DNA of 64,000 bases from Sphingomonadales bacterium (lineage in GTDB: Bacteria; Pseudomonadota; Alphaproteobacteria; SMXS01), in contig JALHLV010000005.1 in the NCBI GenBank assembly GCA_022844405.1, forward strand, positions 62,001 to 126,000. Direction: 5' to 3'. The position numbers and the translations under genes are program-made. Below the pieces are notes generated by a model that ran no database searches, was not told where the DNA came from, and saw only the letters and a list, made by a program, of their open reading frames with translations. The first letter of the stretch is position 1. The number at the start of each line of letters is the position of its first letter. Positions 37,543 to 46,996 of this stretch are shown piece after piece.

Positions 37543-39773
37543 GGAGTGGCTTCCGGCTTTTTCAACACGTGAGGGCCAAACTTGATACCGAAAAGCCCCT
37601 TGCGGTGTTCCTCGTCAAGGCGCAGGCGAAGGTAATCCGATAACGCCTTTGCCTCTACATTGCTGCGGATCACGTGCGGCGTTATGAAAACCAGGAGTTC
37701 CGTGCGCCGCTTGGTGTTGTCGGTCTGACGGAACGGCAAACCAAGCAGCGGGATATCCTTGAGAAAGGGCACGCCGGACTTGGTGCGGGTCTTGTTCTCG
37801 CGAATCAACCCGCCCAACGCGATTGTCTGGCCATCGTCGATCACCACGGTACTGGTGATCTTGCGTTGCTGAAAGGTCGGGGCGTCGATGCCCGAGGTGA
37901 CGTTCGGCACCACGTCACTGACTTCCTGGGTGACCTCCATGTAGACGGATCCGTTGTTATTGATCCGCGGCGTGACCACCAGGATGACGCCGGAATCCTT
38001 GAATTCGATGCTGTTGACGATGGGCGCATCCGGATCCTGGACGCTGACCGCCGACTGAGTCGGCACCGGCACCTCGTCGCCCACCTGCAGTCGCGCGGTT
38101 TCGTTGTTTACAACCATCAACTGTGGGGAGGAGATAACATTGACATCGGTAACCGACGACAGCGCGTTGACGACAACCTTCAGGTCAGTCCCGCCAAACA
38201 GATAGGAGAACCCTGGAAAGACCTGCGTCGGGGTCCCTGTGGCACTCAGATCTATGCGGTTCTTACCCTCCTTGAAGAACCATTCCACCCCGAAGCTCAG
38301 ATCTTTGCTGAGGCCCACTTCAATGATTGTCGCCTCAATGAGCACCTGGAGCGGCGGCGTGTCCAATTGCCGAAGCGCTGACAGGACGAGTTCGTACTCG
38401 CTGGCGGTTCCGTATATCAAGATCGCATTATTCTTGTTGTCGGCAAAGAAGCGCGAACCGTTGCTCTCGAAGGACGCCGCCTGCTCATTCGCGGAAACTG
38501 CGACGGCGGCCTCCGAGGAAGAATCGGCCAGACTACTCGCGCTAGTTCGGCCAAGAACCCGATCTGCCGTGGCACTTCGTGAACTTCCGGAACTTCGGAC
38601 GCTTCCTCGATTGTCTCCCCCCATGCTGAAGCCTTCTTCCTGGGAGTCCGCACCTGATCGCGAGGAACGAGCATCACGCCGTTCGGAGGGATCCGCTCCT
38701 GTTTCCCTACTAGAATCACCGGTTCCAAGAACACCGCCCAGAGAGGTTACCAAATCATCCGCTTTGCCATTCTGGACATAGTAGACGTAGATACGCCGGC
38801 TCACCTTGTCCCTGCCTCGATCAAGCCGATTAATCCATTCCTGCGCCTGAGTGAGATATTCCTGGCGCGGTGACATCACCAGAAGTGCGTTAAGACGGGG
38901 CAGCGGGATGATGCGCACCAGGTCCTGGACCGGGCTACCGGGGGCGTTGAAGATTTCCTTCATCTCCTCGGAAACGGTTTCTGAATCAACATGCGTTAGC
39001 TCGTAAAGACCGAATGACATGCCCTTCATCCAGTCCACATCAAAGGTGGCGATGGTGTCGAGAAGGGTTGAAATTTCTTGCTGACTACCGGCAAGTAGAA
39101 GGAGGTTCCGCGCATTGTCGACACGGACGATGTTTCCCTCGGGCGCGAAGGGCTCCAGGATTTTCTGCATCTCGACGGCGCTGACGTATTTCAGCGGCAC
39201 GGCCCAGATTCCGTAACCCTGCGGGTTGAGCCCGTTGCCGGATGTCGTGCGCAATCCCTTTATCCGCCGCTGAGCGTTCTCATTCTTGACAACCGAGTAC
39301 ACCCCACGAGATTCCGCGATGGTCAGACCGTTGAGCGCCAGCGCCTCCTCCAGCAGAGGATAGACGTCATCCTTGGGAACAGGCTGGCTTGATTGCAGCG
39401 TTATCGTTCCCTGGATCGCGGGATCGACGATGAAGTTGAGTCCAAGCACATCGCCAAGCAGCACCTGCAACACGGCCCGAATATCGGCGTCGGCGAAGTT
39501 GAGCGTGACGCCCTCGCCTCCGGCGCCAGAAGCCTTCGCGCCCGGCGGCACCAGGAACTCACCCGTTCCTTGAACGACCGTTTGAAGCGGTCGCTGCTCC
39601 TGCACGACGGGGGCGGAAGCCTCCGTCTGAGGCGCAGCGACAGGTGCTGCGGCTGGCTTGACATAGGTATCCTGGAGCCCCTTGGTAAACGGCCCCGGCC
39701 CACAAGAGGCGAGCATCAGCCCCAACAAGCCCACGATCCACCCACACTTTGAGGCCACGAATATATCTTTCAC
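37539..39773 (-). CDS. gspD: Type II secretion outer-membrane secretin GspD
   Basis: 744 residues from a GTG at 39773 with AGAGGGA upstream. The N-terminus is a lipoprotein signal (GLLGLMLASCGPG), so it may be self-piloting; no gspS pilotin is present. N0 and N1-N3 domains follow: LNFADADIRAVLQVLLGDVLG, then VPLKYVSAVEMQKILEPF and ENAQRRIKGLRT. A serine-rich insert lies in the N3 loop at about residues 360-430. The secretin domain has the usual GDEVPVPTQ and the near-C-terminal FLKDIPLLGLPFR signature. Confidence 0.95.
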   Translation of the reverse strand: MKDIFVASKCGWIVGLLGLMLASCGPGPFTKGLQDTYVKPAAAPVAAPQTEASAPVVQEQRPLQTVVQGTGEFLVPPGAKASGAGGEGVTLNFADADIRAVLQVLLGDVLGLNFIVDPAIQGTITLQSSQPVPKDDVYPLLEEALALNGLTIAESRGVYSVVKNENAQRRIKGLRTTSGNGLNPQGYGIWAVPLKYVSAVEMQKILEPFAPEGNIVRVDNARNLLLLAGSQQEISTLLDTIATFDVDWMKGMSFGLYELTHVDSETVSEEMKEIFNAPGSPVQDLVRIIPLPRLNALLVMSPRQEYLTQAQEWINRLDRGRDKVSRRIYVYYVQNGKADDLVTSLGGVLGTGDSSRETGADPSERRDARSSRSGADSQEEGFSMGGDNRGSVRSSGSSRSATADRVLGRTSASSLADSSSEAAVAVSANEQAASFESNGSRFFADNKNNAILIYGTASEYELVLSALRQLDTPPLQVLIEATIIEVGLSKDLSFGVEWFFKEGKNRIDLSATGTPTQVFPGFSYLFGGTDLKVVVNALSSVTDVNVISSPQLMVVNNETARLQVGDEVPVPTQSAVSVQDPDAPIVNSIEFKDSGVILVVTPRINNNGSVYMEVTQEVSDVVPNVTSGIDAPTFQQRKITSTVVIDDGQTIALGGLIRENKTRTKSGVPFLKDIPLLGLPFRQTDNTKRRTELLVFITPHVIRSNVEAKALSDYLRLRLDEEHRKGLFGIKFGPHVLKKPEATP

Positions 39774-39811
39774 TAAGGTCCCTCTGAGAAATCCAACCCA
39801 GACGGAGCCGA

Positions 39812-40450
39812 CTATTGCGACTTCGGCGGGCGGTACAACCTAGCGGTAGAGGGCTTCTCCGGTCTATCCCTGTTTGGCGGCGAGAGCTCGCGCGCGGCAG
39901 GTTGTATTCCCGCGCCGCCTACCTTCTCGCTCGTGCCAGCCGCGCCGGACCCGACGGCAACCACGAGTTCCAGTACCGTCCGGTTGCCTTCCCGTTCGAA
40001 GATGGCCTGGCGAGTATCCACCTCGACGAGTTGCCAACCTTCCACGTCGCTGCCGACCGCCACCGAAGTCGCTTTGTCGTTCCCATCGGGTTGCACAAAA
40101 GCAACTTTCCTGCCGGCTCCCAATAGGGTACCCGTGAGTCGATAGCCTGTTAGAACCGGAGGTGGTGGTGGAATGTCTGCCGCCGCTTCGGCAGCTTCAG
40201 CTGCCGCGATTTCTTCCACGGTCGCTGCCTTCCGCGTCGTGGCAAAAAGTGGCCGCTCTCGAAAGGCGACAAGCATTGGCGGCGCTGCGGGCATGGACGC
40301 GGTCGTGGTCTTTGAAGCGCCATTGGCGGTGGTGGCGATGACCGCCGGAAAAGCGAAACTTCGGTCGATCGCAAACCAGAGCAACGCCAGCAACAACAAG
40401 CCATTGATACCCAAAATGGTTACAGGAACTTGACCCAGGCGATTGATCAT
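39812..40450 (-). CDS. Type II secretion GspC/GspN-like inner-membrane protein
   Basis: 212 residues from the ATG at 40450, which overlaps the gspM stop; the frame to 40474 is not needed. One hydrophobic segment (VTILGINGLLLLALLWFAID) is followed by an Ala/Pro-rich linker and a GspC homology-region-like domain, YRLTGTLLGAGRKVAFVQ to VGSDVEGWQLVEVDTRQAIFER. There is no PDZ or second coiled domain, and the tail is disordered and basic. In the operon it stands where GspC or GspN would, linking the inner-membrane platform to GspD. Confidence 0.75.
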   Translation of the reverse strand: MINRLGQVPVTILGINGLLLLALLWFAIDRSFAFPAVIATTANGASKTTTASMPAAPPMLVAFRERPLFATTRKAATVEEIAAAEAAEAAADIPPPPPVLTGYRLTGTLLGAGRKVAFVQPDGNDKATSVAVGSDVEGWQLVEVDTRQAIFEREGNRTVLELVVAVGSGAAGTSEKVGGAGIQPAARELSPPNRDRPEKPSTARLYRPPKSQ

Positions 40451-41019
40451 GGCGCTGGCTCGCGGGGATACCAATAGCCGAACAACTCCATCCGCAGCTG
40501 CAACTTGTCGTGGGGACTTCCGGCGCCTGGGCTGCGCAACGATACGTTCTCAAAGACGATGACTTCGCCGGCGTTCCGAAGGGTCTCAAGAAACAGGGCG
40601 AGCGGTTCGCCAGCTGCCTGAAGCTCCACCCGAACTCCGGGCTTCGAGAATCCATGCGGGGCACTACCCTCGATGGGCTCGAAGCTTTGCAATTGCGCTC
40701 CTGCCGTATCCGCCGCGGCCCGGATCCGTTGCTGCAAAAGGGTTCCCGCGTCCGCCGCTGCTGGCCCATCAAGCAGCTGGTTGCGCCACGTCTTTTCCCT
40801 GTCTAGAGCGGCAAGGCGCAGTTCCAATGCGCCCTTCCTCGACGCCACTTCCGCGAACCGGCGGTAATGTGCCTCCAGGTCAGCAATCCTTTCCCCCTGG
40901 CGCACGAATGTACTGACAACGGGCGCTACCAACGCGTCTCCGAGCAAAAACAGAGCAACCATGGCAAGTGAGATCGCGACAAACCGCCGATTGGAGGGGG
41001 ACCAGCGGGCAAACACCAT
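40447..41019 (-). CDS. gspM: Type II secretion platform protein GspM
   Basis: 190 residues from the ATG at 41019, which overlaps the gspL stop by one base; a longer frame to 41196 is antisense-like and rejected. One membrane segment (FVAISLAMVALFLLGDALVAP) is followed by a coiled region (QGERIADLEAHYRRFAEVAS) and a ferredoxin-like periplasmic domain ending VIVFENVSLRSPG. It partners GspL. The start of the following gene overlaps its stop codon. Confidence 0.85.
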   Translation of the reverse strand: MVFARWSPSNRRFVAISLAMVALFLLGDALVAPVVSTFVRQGERIADLEAHYRRFAEVASRKGALELRLAALDREKTWRNQLLDGPAAADAGTLLQQRIRAAADTAGAQLQSFEPIEGSAPHGFSKPGVRVELQAAGEPLALFLETLRNAGEVIVFENVSLRSPGAGSPHDKLQLRMELFGYWYPREPAP

Positions 41020-42080
41020 CACGGCGACCCCTTCACGGCTGCCGTTAGATCGAACCGCTCCTTTGCTCCATCGCCGCGGTTGTTCATCGCAGCCCGAAAC
41101 TGCACATTCTCGAAAAGGCCACCGCCACTTACCTGCTTCGGCAGGGCTACCGCATCTTCCGCATAGCCCTGTAGGCGAAGCTGTTTGCCACGCCATTCAA
41201 GTTGCTCCGCCCAGGCCGTGTCCGGCATTTGGCGCGCTAGATTATCCAACACATCCCCTAGATCTGGCCTTTTCGCCTCGGCCTCCAGCCACCCACGGGT
41301 CGCCGTTGCCATCGTGATGCGATCGGTTAGCTTTCGAGAATCCAGGGCGACCACTTTACGTTCGTTGATGCCCTGCTCGAGGAACGCAATGTACGCTTCG
41401 CGGTGGGCGTGCCAGGCAGCCATGGTTCCCGCCGCCAGGACAATCGTCATCGCCGCCAAGGCCGCCCTGAGATTGCGAGACCGATGGTCAACTGGCCCTG
41501 GCTGGCGAAGGAAAGGGAATGGGGTGGAACGCACCAAGACTGAATATGAGGCGCCGCGAAGCCCTGCGACGCGCAACGTGTGCAACCAACCATCGATAAC
41601 CGACCGTTCAATGACAATCACCGGGACACTGACCTGGCCTACTGCCTCGGTTGGTTGTCCGCCGCCATGAGCAATATGGACGTCCTCGGCTCGGAACGGA
41701 AATAGCTGCTCGACTTGGAACAGGACCGCGTTCCCGAGATCGCCGCGGGACATTGCGGGCAGGACGATCTGGCGAGACAAGCCCAGCGCCATGTCGAACC
41801 TTACATGGACCGGCTTGTCCCCGACAGCTTGGGTCAGATCGCTGACTTCAACGATACCGACCGGCATCACCGGTTGCCGCCAGAGCACCAACTCCTCTTC
41901 TCCGGTCTGCGGCCTCGCCAGTACCATTACCTCGGGCCCGATGGTCAGGACCGGCCTGTCGTCCGGAGGAAACAGGACGGCTCTCCACCGCGGCGGGATC
42001 ACAGTTACGAGTTCCTCGCCCCACCATGTCACGAACGCCGTCAGATTACCGAGCAGCCTTTCTAGGAGGGCGCGAAGCAT
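41019..42080 (-). CDS. gspL: Type II secretion platform protein GspL
   Basis: 353 residues from the ATG at 42080, which has AAGGGA upstream; a TTG at 42101 would add seven residues and overlap gspJ. The cytoplasmic actin-like part contains LSRQIVLPAMSRGDLGNAV and QLFPFRAEDVHIAH. One membrane segment near residue 215 (LRAALAAMTIVLAAGTMAAW) leads to the periplasmic domain. GspL recruits the GspE ATPase. Between gspJ and gspM, as expected. Confidence 0.88.
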   Translation of the reverse strand: MLRALLERLLGNLTAFVTWWGEELVTVIPPRWRAVLFPPDDRPVLTIGPEVMVLARPQTGEEELVLWRQPVMPVGIVEVSDLTQAVGDKPVHVRFDMALGLSRQIVLPAMSRGDLGNAVLFQVEQLFPFRAEDVHIAHGGGQPTEAVGQVSVPVIVIERSVIDGWLHTLRVAGLRGASYSVLVRSTPFPFLRQPGPVDHRSRNLRAALAAMTIVLAAGTMAAWHAHREAYIAFLEQGINERKVVALDSRKLTDRITMATATRGWLEAEAKRPDLGDVLDNLARQMPDTAWAEQLEWRGKQLRLQGYAEDAVALPKQVSGGGLFENVQFRAAMNNRGDGAKERFDLTAAVKGSP

Positions 42081-42085
42081 TTCCC

Positions 42086-42769
42086 TTACCTCTCCCGACA
42101 ACGTTTGCTGATTGGATCAAAGACACAGCGCGCATCCTTGTCGACTCGCGGCGCGGCAACGAGAACTGGCCAATCACCTCGGTCTTCCTTTCCGTAGGTC
42201 AGCACCACTTCAACTCGATCTGGCAGCTCTGATTGGTTAACCCAGGTCATTTGCCAATCCCTGCTGACCTGGTCGTCCGCGCCGTAACGAAACTGGACAC
42301 GCTTGATGCCGTCAGCGATGACGGCTTCCTTCGCACGATTGAAAAAGTCAGCCTCCAAAGGGCATTGGTCGAGCGCGCACCACCGCATGACCAGTTTCCC
42401 GAAGCTTGCGGATGACCGGGTCCGAATCTCATACCGGGTCAGCCCGGCCTGAGGCATTTGCGGCAACGCTGGTGCAACAAACCGCATGCGGCCGGCTTCG
42501 CCGACGAAATCCACGTAGCGGGTCTGCAGATCAACATTGACGGTGTAGGGATAGATCTCCGAAATCGTACGCCTAAAGAACCGTTGCAGTGCAACCGTCT
42601 CATCCAGTTTATCGGCGGTCGAATAGCCGCGCTCCCACACCCGGGCGCCGAAAGACAGTCCATTCGCGGCCAGCAGGGAAATCATGGCCAACAGCGCAAG
42701 CGCAACAAGCAGCTCCGCCAGTGTAAAGCCCGCCTCGTCCGACCATCGGAAATAAGCCGGCATGGTCAT
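42086..42769 (-). CDS. gspJ: Type II secretion minor pseudopilin GspJ
   Basis: 227 residues with the prepilin motif EAGFTLAELLVALALLAM at 13-30; the preceding glycine is the cleavage position for the prepilin peptidase. The start overlaps the gspI stop by four bases. The middle (VALQRFFRRTISEIYPY) and the end are typical of GspJ. The C-terminus holds a cysteine pair (ARCVFDPISKRC). Confidence 0.88.
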   Translation of the reverse strand: MTMPAYFRWSDEAGFTLAELLVALALLAMISLLAANGLSFGARVWERGYSTADKLDETVALQRFFRRTISEIYPYTVNVDLQTRYVDFVGEAGRMRFVAPALPQMPQAGLTRYEIRTRSSASFGKLVMRWCALDQCPLEADFFNRAKEAVIADGIKRVQFRYGADDQVSRDWQMTWVNQSELPDRVEVVLTYGKEDRGDWPVLVAAPRVDKDARCVFDPISKRCRER

Positions 42770-43164
42770 TGGAAACCCTTTGGCACAAGCCTGAGGGTGC
42801 GCAACTCAACATTACGCTCGACGGGCTTCCGGCCCCAGAAAACACGGACCGAAACATCGTAGGCCGCAGCGATCCAAGCCTCATGGTCCTCATCACCGCC
42901 ATAGGGCTCGATAGTGGCTTCCCAGCGAAAGCCGTCGTCGAACGATCCATTCTGAGTGACGGTATCCTTCGATAGATCGATACTGAGCGCGTCCAGTACG
43001 CTTTCCGCGTGCAGCAGCGCCCGGGCTCGGGACTCCGAAGCCGCCGAAAGCTTCGCGCTGGAACCAAACGCCACCATCAGCGCGCCCATCGACAGCGCAA
43101 GAATGGCGAACGCGACGAGCACCTCGATTAAAGTGAACCCTCGCTCCGCACGCCTATGGCTCAT
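42766..43164 (-). CDS. gspI: Type II secretion minor pseudopilin GspI
   Basis: 132 residues, GFTLIEVLVAFAILALSMGA being the prepilin segment. The size and the short beta domain agree with GspI. It overlaps gspH and gspJ by four bases on each side. Confidence 0.88.
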   Translation of the reverse strand: MSHRRAERGFTLIEVLVAFAILALSMGALMVAFGSSAKLSAASESRARALLHAESVLDALSIDLSKDTVTQNGSFDDGFRWEATIEPYGGDEDHEAWIAAAYDVSVRVFWGRKPVERNVELRTLRLVPKGFQ

Positions 43165-43607
43165 CGCACTATCGCAATGTGGCCGGTAAGCCAGTTGATG
43201 TTCAGGCTGCGCGTTCCCTGGCCATATTCCAGTGTAACCGTGCCGCCTGAACTACCGCCATCAGGATAAAACGTAAGCGCACTACCCATTTTGTCTCCGC
43301 CAAAGGCAGATTCGTAAGAAATATCCGCGCCAGAGGGTGCTTCAAACGCTTCGGCCGCTCCATCCTTTGGTTGGATCGTTCCGCCCGAGATGGTCAGGAC
43401 GACAGGCTCCCCGGCCAGAGCTGCATCGGCCCGCGCAACTTTCAGATAGGACAACAACTCGACCGCAGCGCTCTTCAATCGCGCCCCAGGCACAGCAGTT
43501 CTATAGAGAGAGGGTGTCACGGACACGACCAGAGCCAGAATGGCCAATACCACCAGCAATTCCGTAAGCGTAAAGCCCGCTTCACTTCCAGTTGGTGATG
43601 TCTGCAT
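43161..43607 (-). CDS. gspH: Type II secretion minor pseudopilin GspH
   Basis: 148 residues from the ATG at 43607 (MQTSPTGSEAGFTLTELLVV), overlapping gspG by 26 bases; a longer frame to 43664 runs deeper into gspG. The prepilin motif is GFTLTELLVVLAILALVVS. LLSYLKVARADAALAGEPVV is typical of GspH. Confidence 0.86.
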   Translation of the reverse strand: MQTSPTGSEAGFTLTELLVVLAILALVVSVTPSLYRTAVPGARLKSAAVELLSYLKVARADAALAGEPVVLTISGGTIQPKDGAAEAFEAPSGADISYESAFGGDKMGSALTFYPDGGSSGGTVTLEYGQGTRSLNINWLTGHIAIVR

Positions 43608-44031
43608 TCTCGCCCTCGCCGCCTTCTGTCTTGTCCTTTCCAAGCGAAAACAGATCATATTCACCGTGCTGGCCCGGTGCTCTGTACTGATAAGCCTGCC
43701 CCCAAGGATCCTGGAGCCCGCTCTCCTTTTTGAGGTAAGGCCCTTCCCAGGCTGTTACGCCCTCGGGCTTCTGCATCAGCGCGCCAAGACCCTCGGCTTC
43801 AGTGGGATAACGGCCCGTGTCCAGCAGAAACAGGTCAAGACTGGACTCGACATTGTTCAGCTGGATACGCGCTGTATCGCTCTTGGCCCCACCCAAATAG
43901 CCGATCACCCGCGGCGCCACCAGACCCACCAGCAGCACGAGGATGAACATGACCACGAGCAGCTCGGTCAGCGTGTAGCCATCCTCGCCGCGCCGGTGCC
44001 TGACGATGCTGCTTTCGCGCGGCCGGCTCAT
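43582..44031 (-). CDS. gspG: Type II secretion major pseudopilin GspG
   Basis: 149 residues. GYTLTELLVVMFILVLLVGL is the prepilin segment; LDLFLLDTGRYPTEAEGL and DPWGQAYQYRAPGQHGEYDL are the GspG signature, the latter with the conserved calcium-site residues. It polymerises into the pseudopilus. Confidence 0.95.
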   Translation of the reverse strand: MSRPRESSIVRHRRGEDGYTLTELLVVMFILVLLVGLVAPRVIGYLGGAKSDTARIQLNNVESSLDLFLLDTGRYPTEAEGLGALMQKPEGVTAWEGPYLKKESGLQDPWGQAYQYRAPGQHGEYDLFSLGKDKTEGGEGENADITNWK

Positions 44032-44042
44032 CCCGCTTCTCC

Positions 44043-45266
44043 CTATGATACGGCCAACTGGTTGACGCTCATGATGCCGAGCAGCACCGAGGCGATCAGC
44101 CCGCCGATGATGAGGCCCATGACGATCGTGATCACCGGCACCATCGCCGCCATGGCCCGGTCCAGCCCGCGCTTGACATCGGTGTCGAACAGATCGGCCA
44201 CTTCGAGCAGCATCTGCTCCAATCGGCCGGATTGCTCACCGATCCGGATCAGCCGCAGCGCCAGATCCGGCAACGTCGCGGTGCGCTGCAGCGCCATCGT
44301 CAAGCCGCCGCCCTCACGCACCGCCGGGACCGTCTCCGCCAATGTCGCGGAGATGGCCCGGTTGCGCACCCCGCCGACCGCCAGCGCGAGCGCATGCGGC
44401 AACGGCAAGCCACCCTTCAGCAGCGCCCCCAGGGTGCGGGTGAACCGCCCGGTCTCGGCTTTGCGGATCAGCATCCCGGCGATGGGAAGGCGAAGCAGAG
44501 CCCGGTCGATCCGCGCCCGTGTCTCCGGGTTGCCCAGCGCCAGATGGACCGCCACGGCCGCCGCCACCAGCAAGATGACGAGCAGCCACCAGTAATCCTG
44601 GAACAGTGTTCCCACCGCCATCGCGATCCGCGTCGGGATCGGCAGCGCGGAGCCCAGATCGTCGAAGATCGGCTTGAACTCGGGCAGCACCACCGCCACC
44701 ACCAGCACCAGGGTCATCACCACCAGCACCGCCAGGATCATCGGATAGATCAGCGCCGAGGTGATGCTCTCGGTGATCGCCACCCGTTGTTCGAGGAACC
44801 GCGCCAGGCCGTCGAAGGTTTCCTCGAGCCGGCCACTCTGTTCGCCGGCGCGCACCATGCTGCAGTAGTACCCGTCGAACAGGGCCTCATGCTTGCCCAG
44901 CGCCTTCGCCAGGCTGGCGCCTTCCCGCAGGTCGCTGGCCGCCTCCTCAAGCGCCTTGCGCAATGTCACGTTGCGGGTGACGCCGATCACCAGCGAGAAC
45001 GCCTCCTCGAGCGCCACGCCGGCCTTCAGCAAGACCGCCAGTTCGCGGGTGAGCAGCTGCAGGTCCTTGAGCGACACCCGCCGGCCCAGCGCCAGCGGCG
45101 CGTGCAGCAGCCTTGCCAGACCGGTCTCGGATACGGGATCGGCCGACAGCGGCACCTGGCCCTGCTGGCTGAGCCTGCCGGCGACGGCCGACGCGTTCGG
45201 CCCCTCCATCAGGCCGGTCACGATCTTGCCGGCGCCGTCCATGGCTCTGTAGCGGAAGGTGGGCAT
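44043..45266 (-). CDS. gspF: Type II secretion inner-membrane protein GspF
   Basis: 407 residues from the ATG at 45266, overlapping the gspE stop; a frame to 45587 is antisense-like and rejected. Two homologous T2SSF domains, LLTRELAVLLKAGVALEEAF and GRFTRTLGALLKGGLPLPHALA, surround three membrane segments. The final LDRAMAAMVPVITIVMGLIIG is typical. Confidence 0.94.
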   Translation of the reverse strand: MPTFRYRAMDGAGKIVTGLMEGPNASAVAGRLSQQGQVPLSADPVSETGLARLLHAPLALGRRVSLKDLQLLTRELAVLLKAGVALEEAFSLVIGVTRNVTLRKALEEAASDLREGASLAKALGKHEALFDGYYCSMVRAGEQSGRLEETFDGLARFLEQRVAITESITSALIYPMILAVLVVMTLVLVVAVVLPEFKPIFDDLGSALPIPTRIAMAVGTLFQDYWWLLVILLVAAAVAVHLALGNPETRARIDRALLRLPIAGMLIRKAETGRFTRTLGALLKGGLPLPHALALAVGGVRNRAISATLAETVPAVREGGGLTMALQRTATLPDLALRLIRIGEQSGRLEQMLLEVADLFDTDVKRGLDRAMAAMVPVITIVMGLIIGGLIASVLLGIMSVNQLAVS

Positions 45267-46966
45267 CAGGCCTCCGCCGCCACCCGGAAGACTTCCTCGA
45301 TGGAGGTCAGGCCCGAAGTGGCCTTGGCGACACCGTCGCGGAACATGGTGACCATGCCCTCGGCGACCGCCGCGTCCCGGATCTTCTGGGCATCGGCGCC
45401 TTCGAGGATCAACACCCTGATGCGGTCGGTGACCGGCAGCACCTCGAGCAGCGCGGTGCGGCCCGCATAGCCGGTGCCGCCGCACTCGGCGCAGCCCACC
45501 GCCCGCCACAACATGTCGTCGGCGTCCAGGCCGAGCCGGGCGCGCCATTCGGGAGCCGGCTGGTACTGCTCGCGGCAATGCGGGCACAGGCAGCGCACCA
45601 GCCGCTGGCCCGCCAGGCCGATCACCGTCGACATCAGCAGGAAGTCCTCGACGCCCATGTCAAGGAGGCGGGTGATGCCGCCGGCGGCGTCGTTGGTGTG
45701 GACGGTCGAGAGCACCAGATGACCGGTGAGCGCCGATTGCACCGCGATCCTCGCGGTTTCGATGTCGCGTATCTCGCCAACCATCAGGATGTCCGGATCC
45801 TGGCGCAGGAACGATCGCAAGGTGGAGGCGAAGCCGCGGCCGATCTCCGGGTGAACCTGCACCTGGTTGACGCCCTCCAGCATGTATTCGACCGGATCCT
45901 CGACGGTCAGGATCTTTCGGTCAGGCACATTCAGATGATCGAGGGAGGCATAGAGCGTCGTCGTCTTGCCGCTGCCGGTCGGGCCGGTGACCAGCATGAT
46001 GCCGTGCGGCAGGGCCAGCAGGTCCAGATAGATCTTGAGCGTCCGGTCGTCGAAGCCGAGGGCGTGGAAGTCCAAGGTCAGCTGCGACCGGTCCAGGATG
46101 CGCAGCACGACGCTTTCGCCGTGCACCGTCGGGGCGGTCGATACCCGGAAGTCGATCTCCTTGCCCTTGACCGCGATCCGGATGCGGCCGTCCTGCGGCA
46201 GGCGGCGCTCGGCGATGTTGAGCTTGGCGAGAATCTTGACCCGCGAGACGATGGCCGCGGCCAACTGGTAGGGCGGTTCCTCGATCTCGCGCAGCATGCC
46301 GTCCAGCCGGAAGCGTACCTTCAGCTTGTTTTCGAACGGCTCGATGTGAATGTCGGAGGCGCTCTTCTCGACCGCCTCCTCGATCAGCCGGCTGACCAGC
46401 CGGATCACCGGCGCCTCGCTCGCCATGTCGCGCAGCCGCTCCGAGTCGGCGCTGAAGCCGTCCTCGGAGCCATCCCCGGCGCTCGCCGCGTTCTCGGGGT
46501 CGCCATACAGACGGTCGAGCGCCGCCTCGATCTCCCCCAGCGCCGCAACCTGGACGGAGACGGGCTTCTTGACGGCGAACCGGATCGCCTGAATGGAGAA
46601 GACGTCGAACGGATCGGCGACCGCAATACCGAGCGTCTCCTCGCCGTCGATCAACGGCAGCACCCGGGCGGACCGGAGGAACCTGGGATTCAGCCGCTCG
46701 TGCTCGACCGCCTCCCGCGGGATCGCCTCCACAGCAAGACGCGGAAGCTCGGATGTCTCGGCGAAGACCTCGGCCACGGCCTGGTCCGACAGCAACCCCA
46801 GCCGGATCAAGGTGAATTCGAGGCGCTCCTGGGATTGGCCGCCGGCCGCGAGCCGGCCGCGCTCGACGGCGGCAGAGGAGAGCTTGCCGCGCTCGACAAG
46901 CAGATCGATCGGGAGTTTGCGCTCCTCGACTGCCTCGATTATCGACTGACCCGAAATACCGGACAC
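45266..46966 (-). CDS. gspE: Type II secretion ATPase GspE
   Basis: 566 residues. The N-terminal N1E/N2E region lies at about 1-150. Walker A, GPTGSGKTT, is at 328-336; the Asp box DIHIEPFENKLKVRFR and RQDPDILMVGEIRD (Walker B) are present. A tetracysteine zinc site (CLCPHC ... CAECG) lies in the C-terminal part. It powers pseudopilus assembly from the cytoplasm. 30 bases follow the prepilin peptidase gene. Confidence 0.95.
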   Translation of the reverse strand: MSGISGQSIIEAVEERKLPIDLLVERGKLSSAAVERGRLAAGGQSQERLEFTLIRLGLLSDQAVAEVFAETSELPRLAVEAIPREAVEHERLNPRFLRSARVLPLIDGEETLGIAVADPFDVFSIQAIRFAVKKPVSVQVAALGEIEAALDRLYGDPENAASAGDGSEDGFSADSERLRDMASEAPVIRLVSRLIEEAVEKSASDIHIEPFENKLKVRFRLDGMLREIEEPPYQLAAAIVSRVKILAKLNIAERRLPQDGRIRIAVKGKEIDFRVSTAPTVHGESVVLRILDRSQLTLDFHALGFDDRTLKIYLDLLALPHGIMLVTGPTGSGKTTTLYASLDHLNVPDRKILTVEDPVEYMLEGVNQVQVHPEIGRGFASTLRSFLRQDPDILMVGEIRDIETARIAVQSALTGHLVLSTVHTNDAAGGITRLLDMGVEDFLLMSTVIGLAGQRLVRCLCPHCREQYQPAPEWRARLGLDADDMLWRAVGCAECGGTGYAGRTALLEVLPVTDRIRVLILEGADAQKIRDAAVAEGMVTMFRDGVAKATSGLTSIEEVFRVAAEA

Positions 46967-46996
46967 CGCGCGCCCTCAGCCCAATTCGGTATCACC

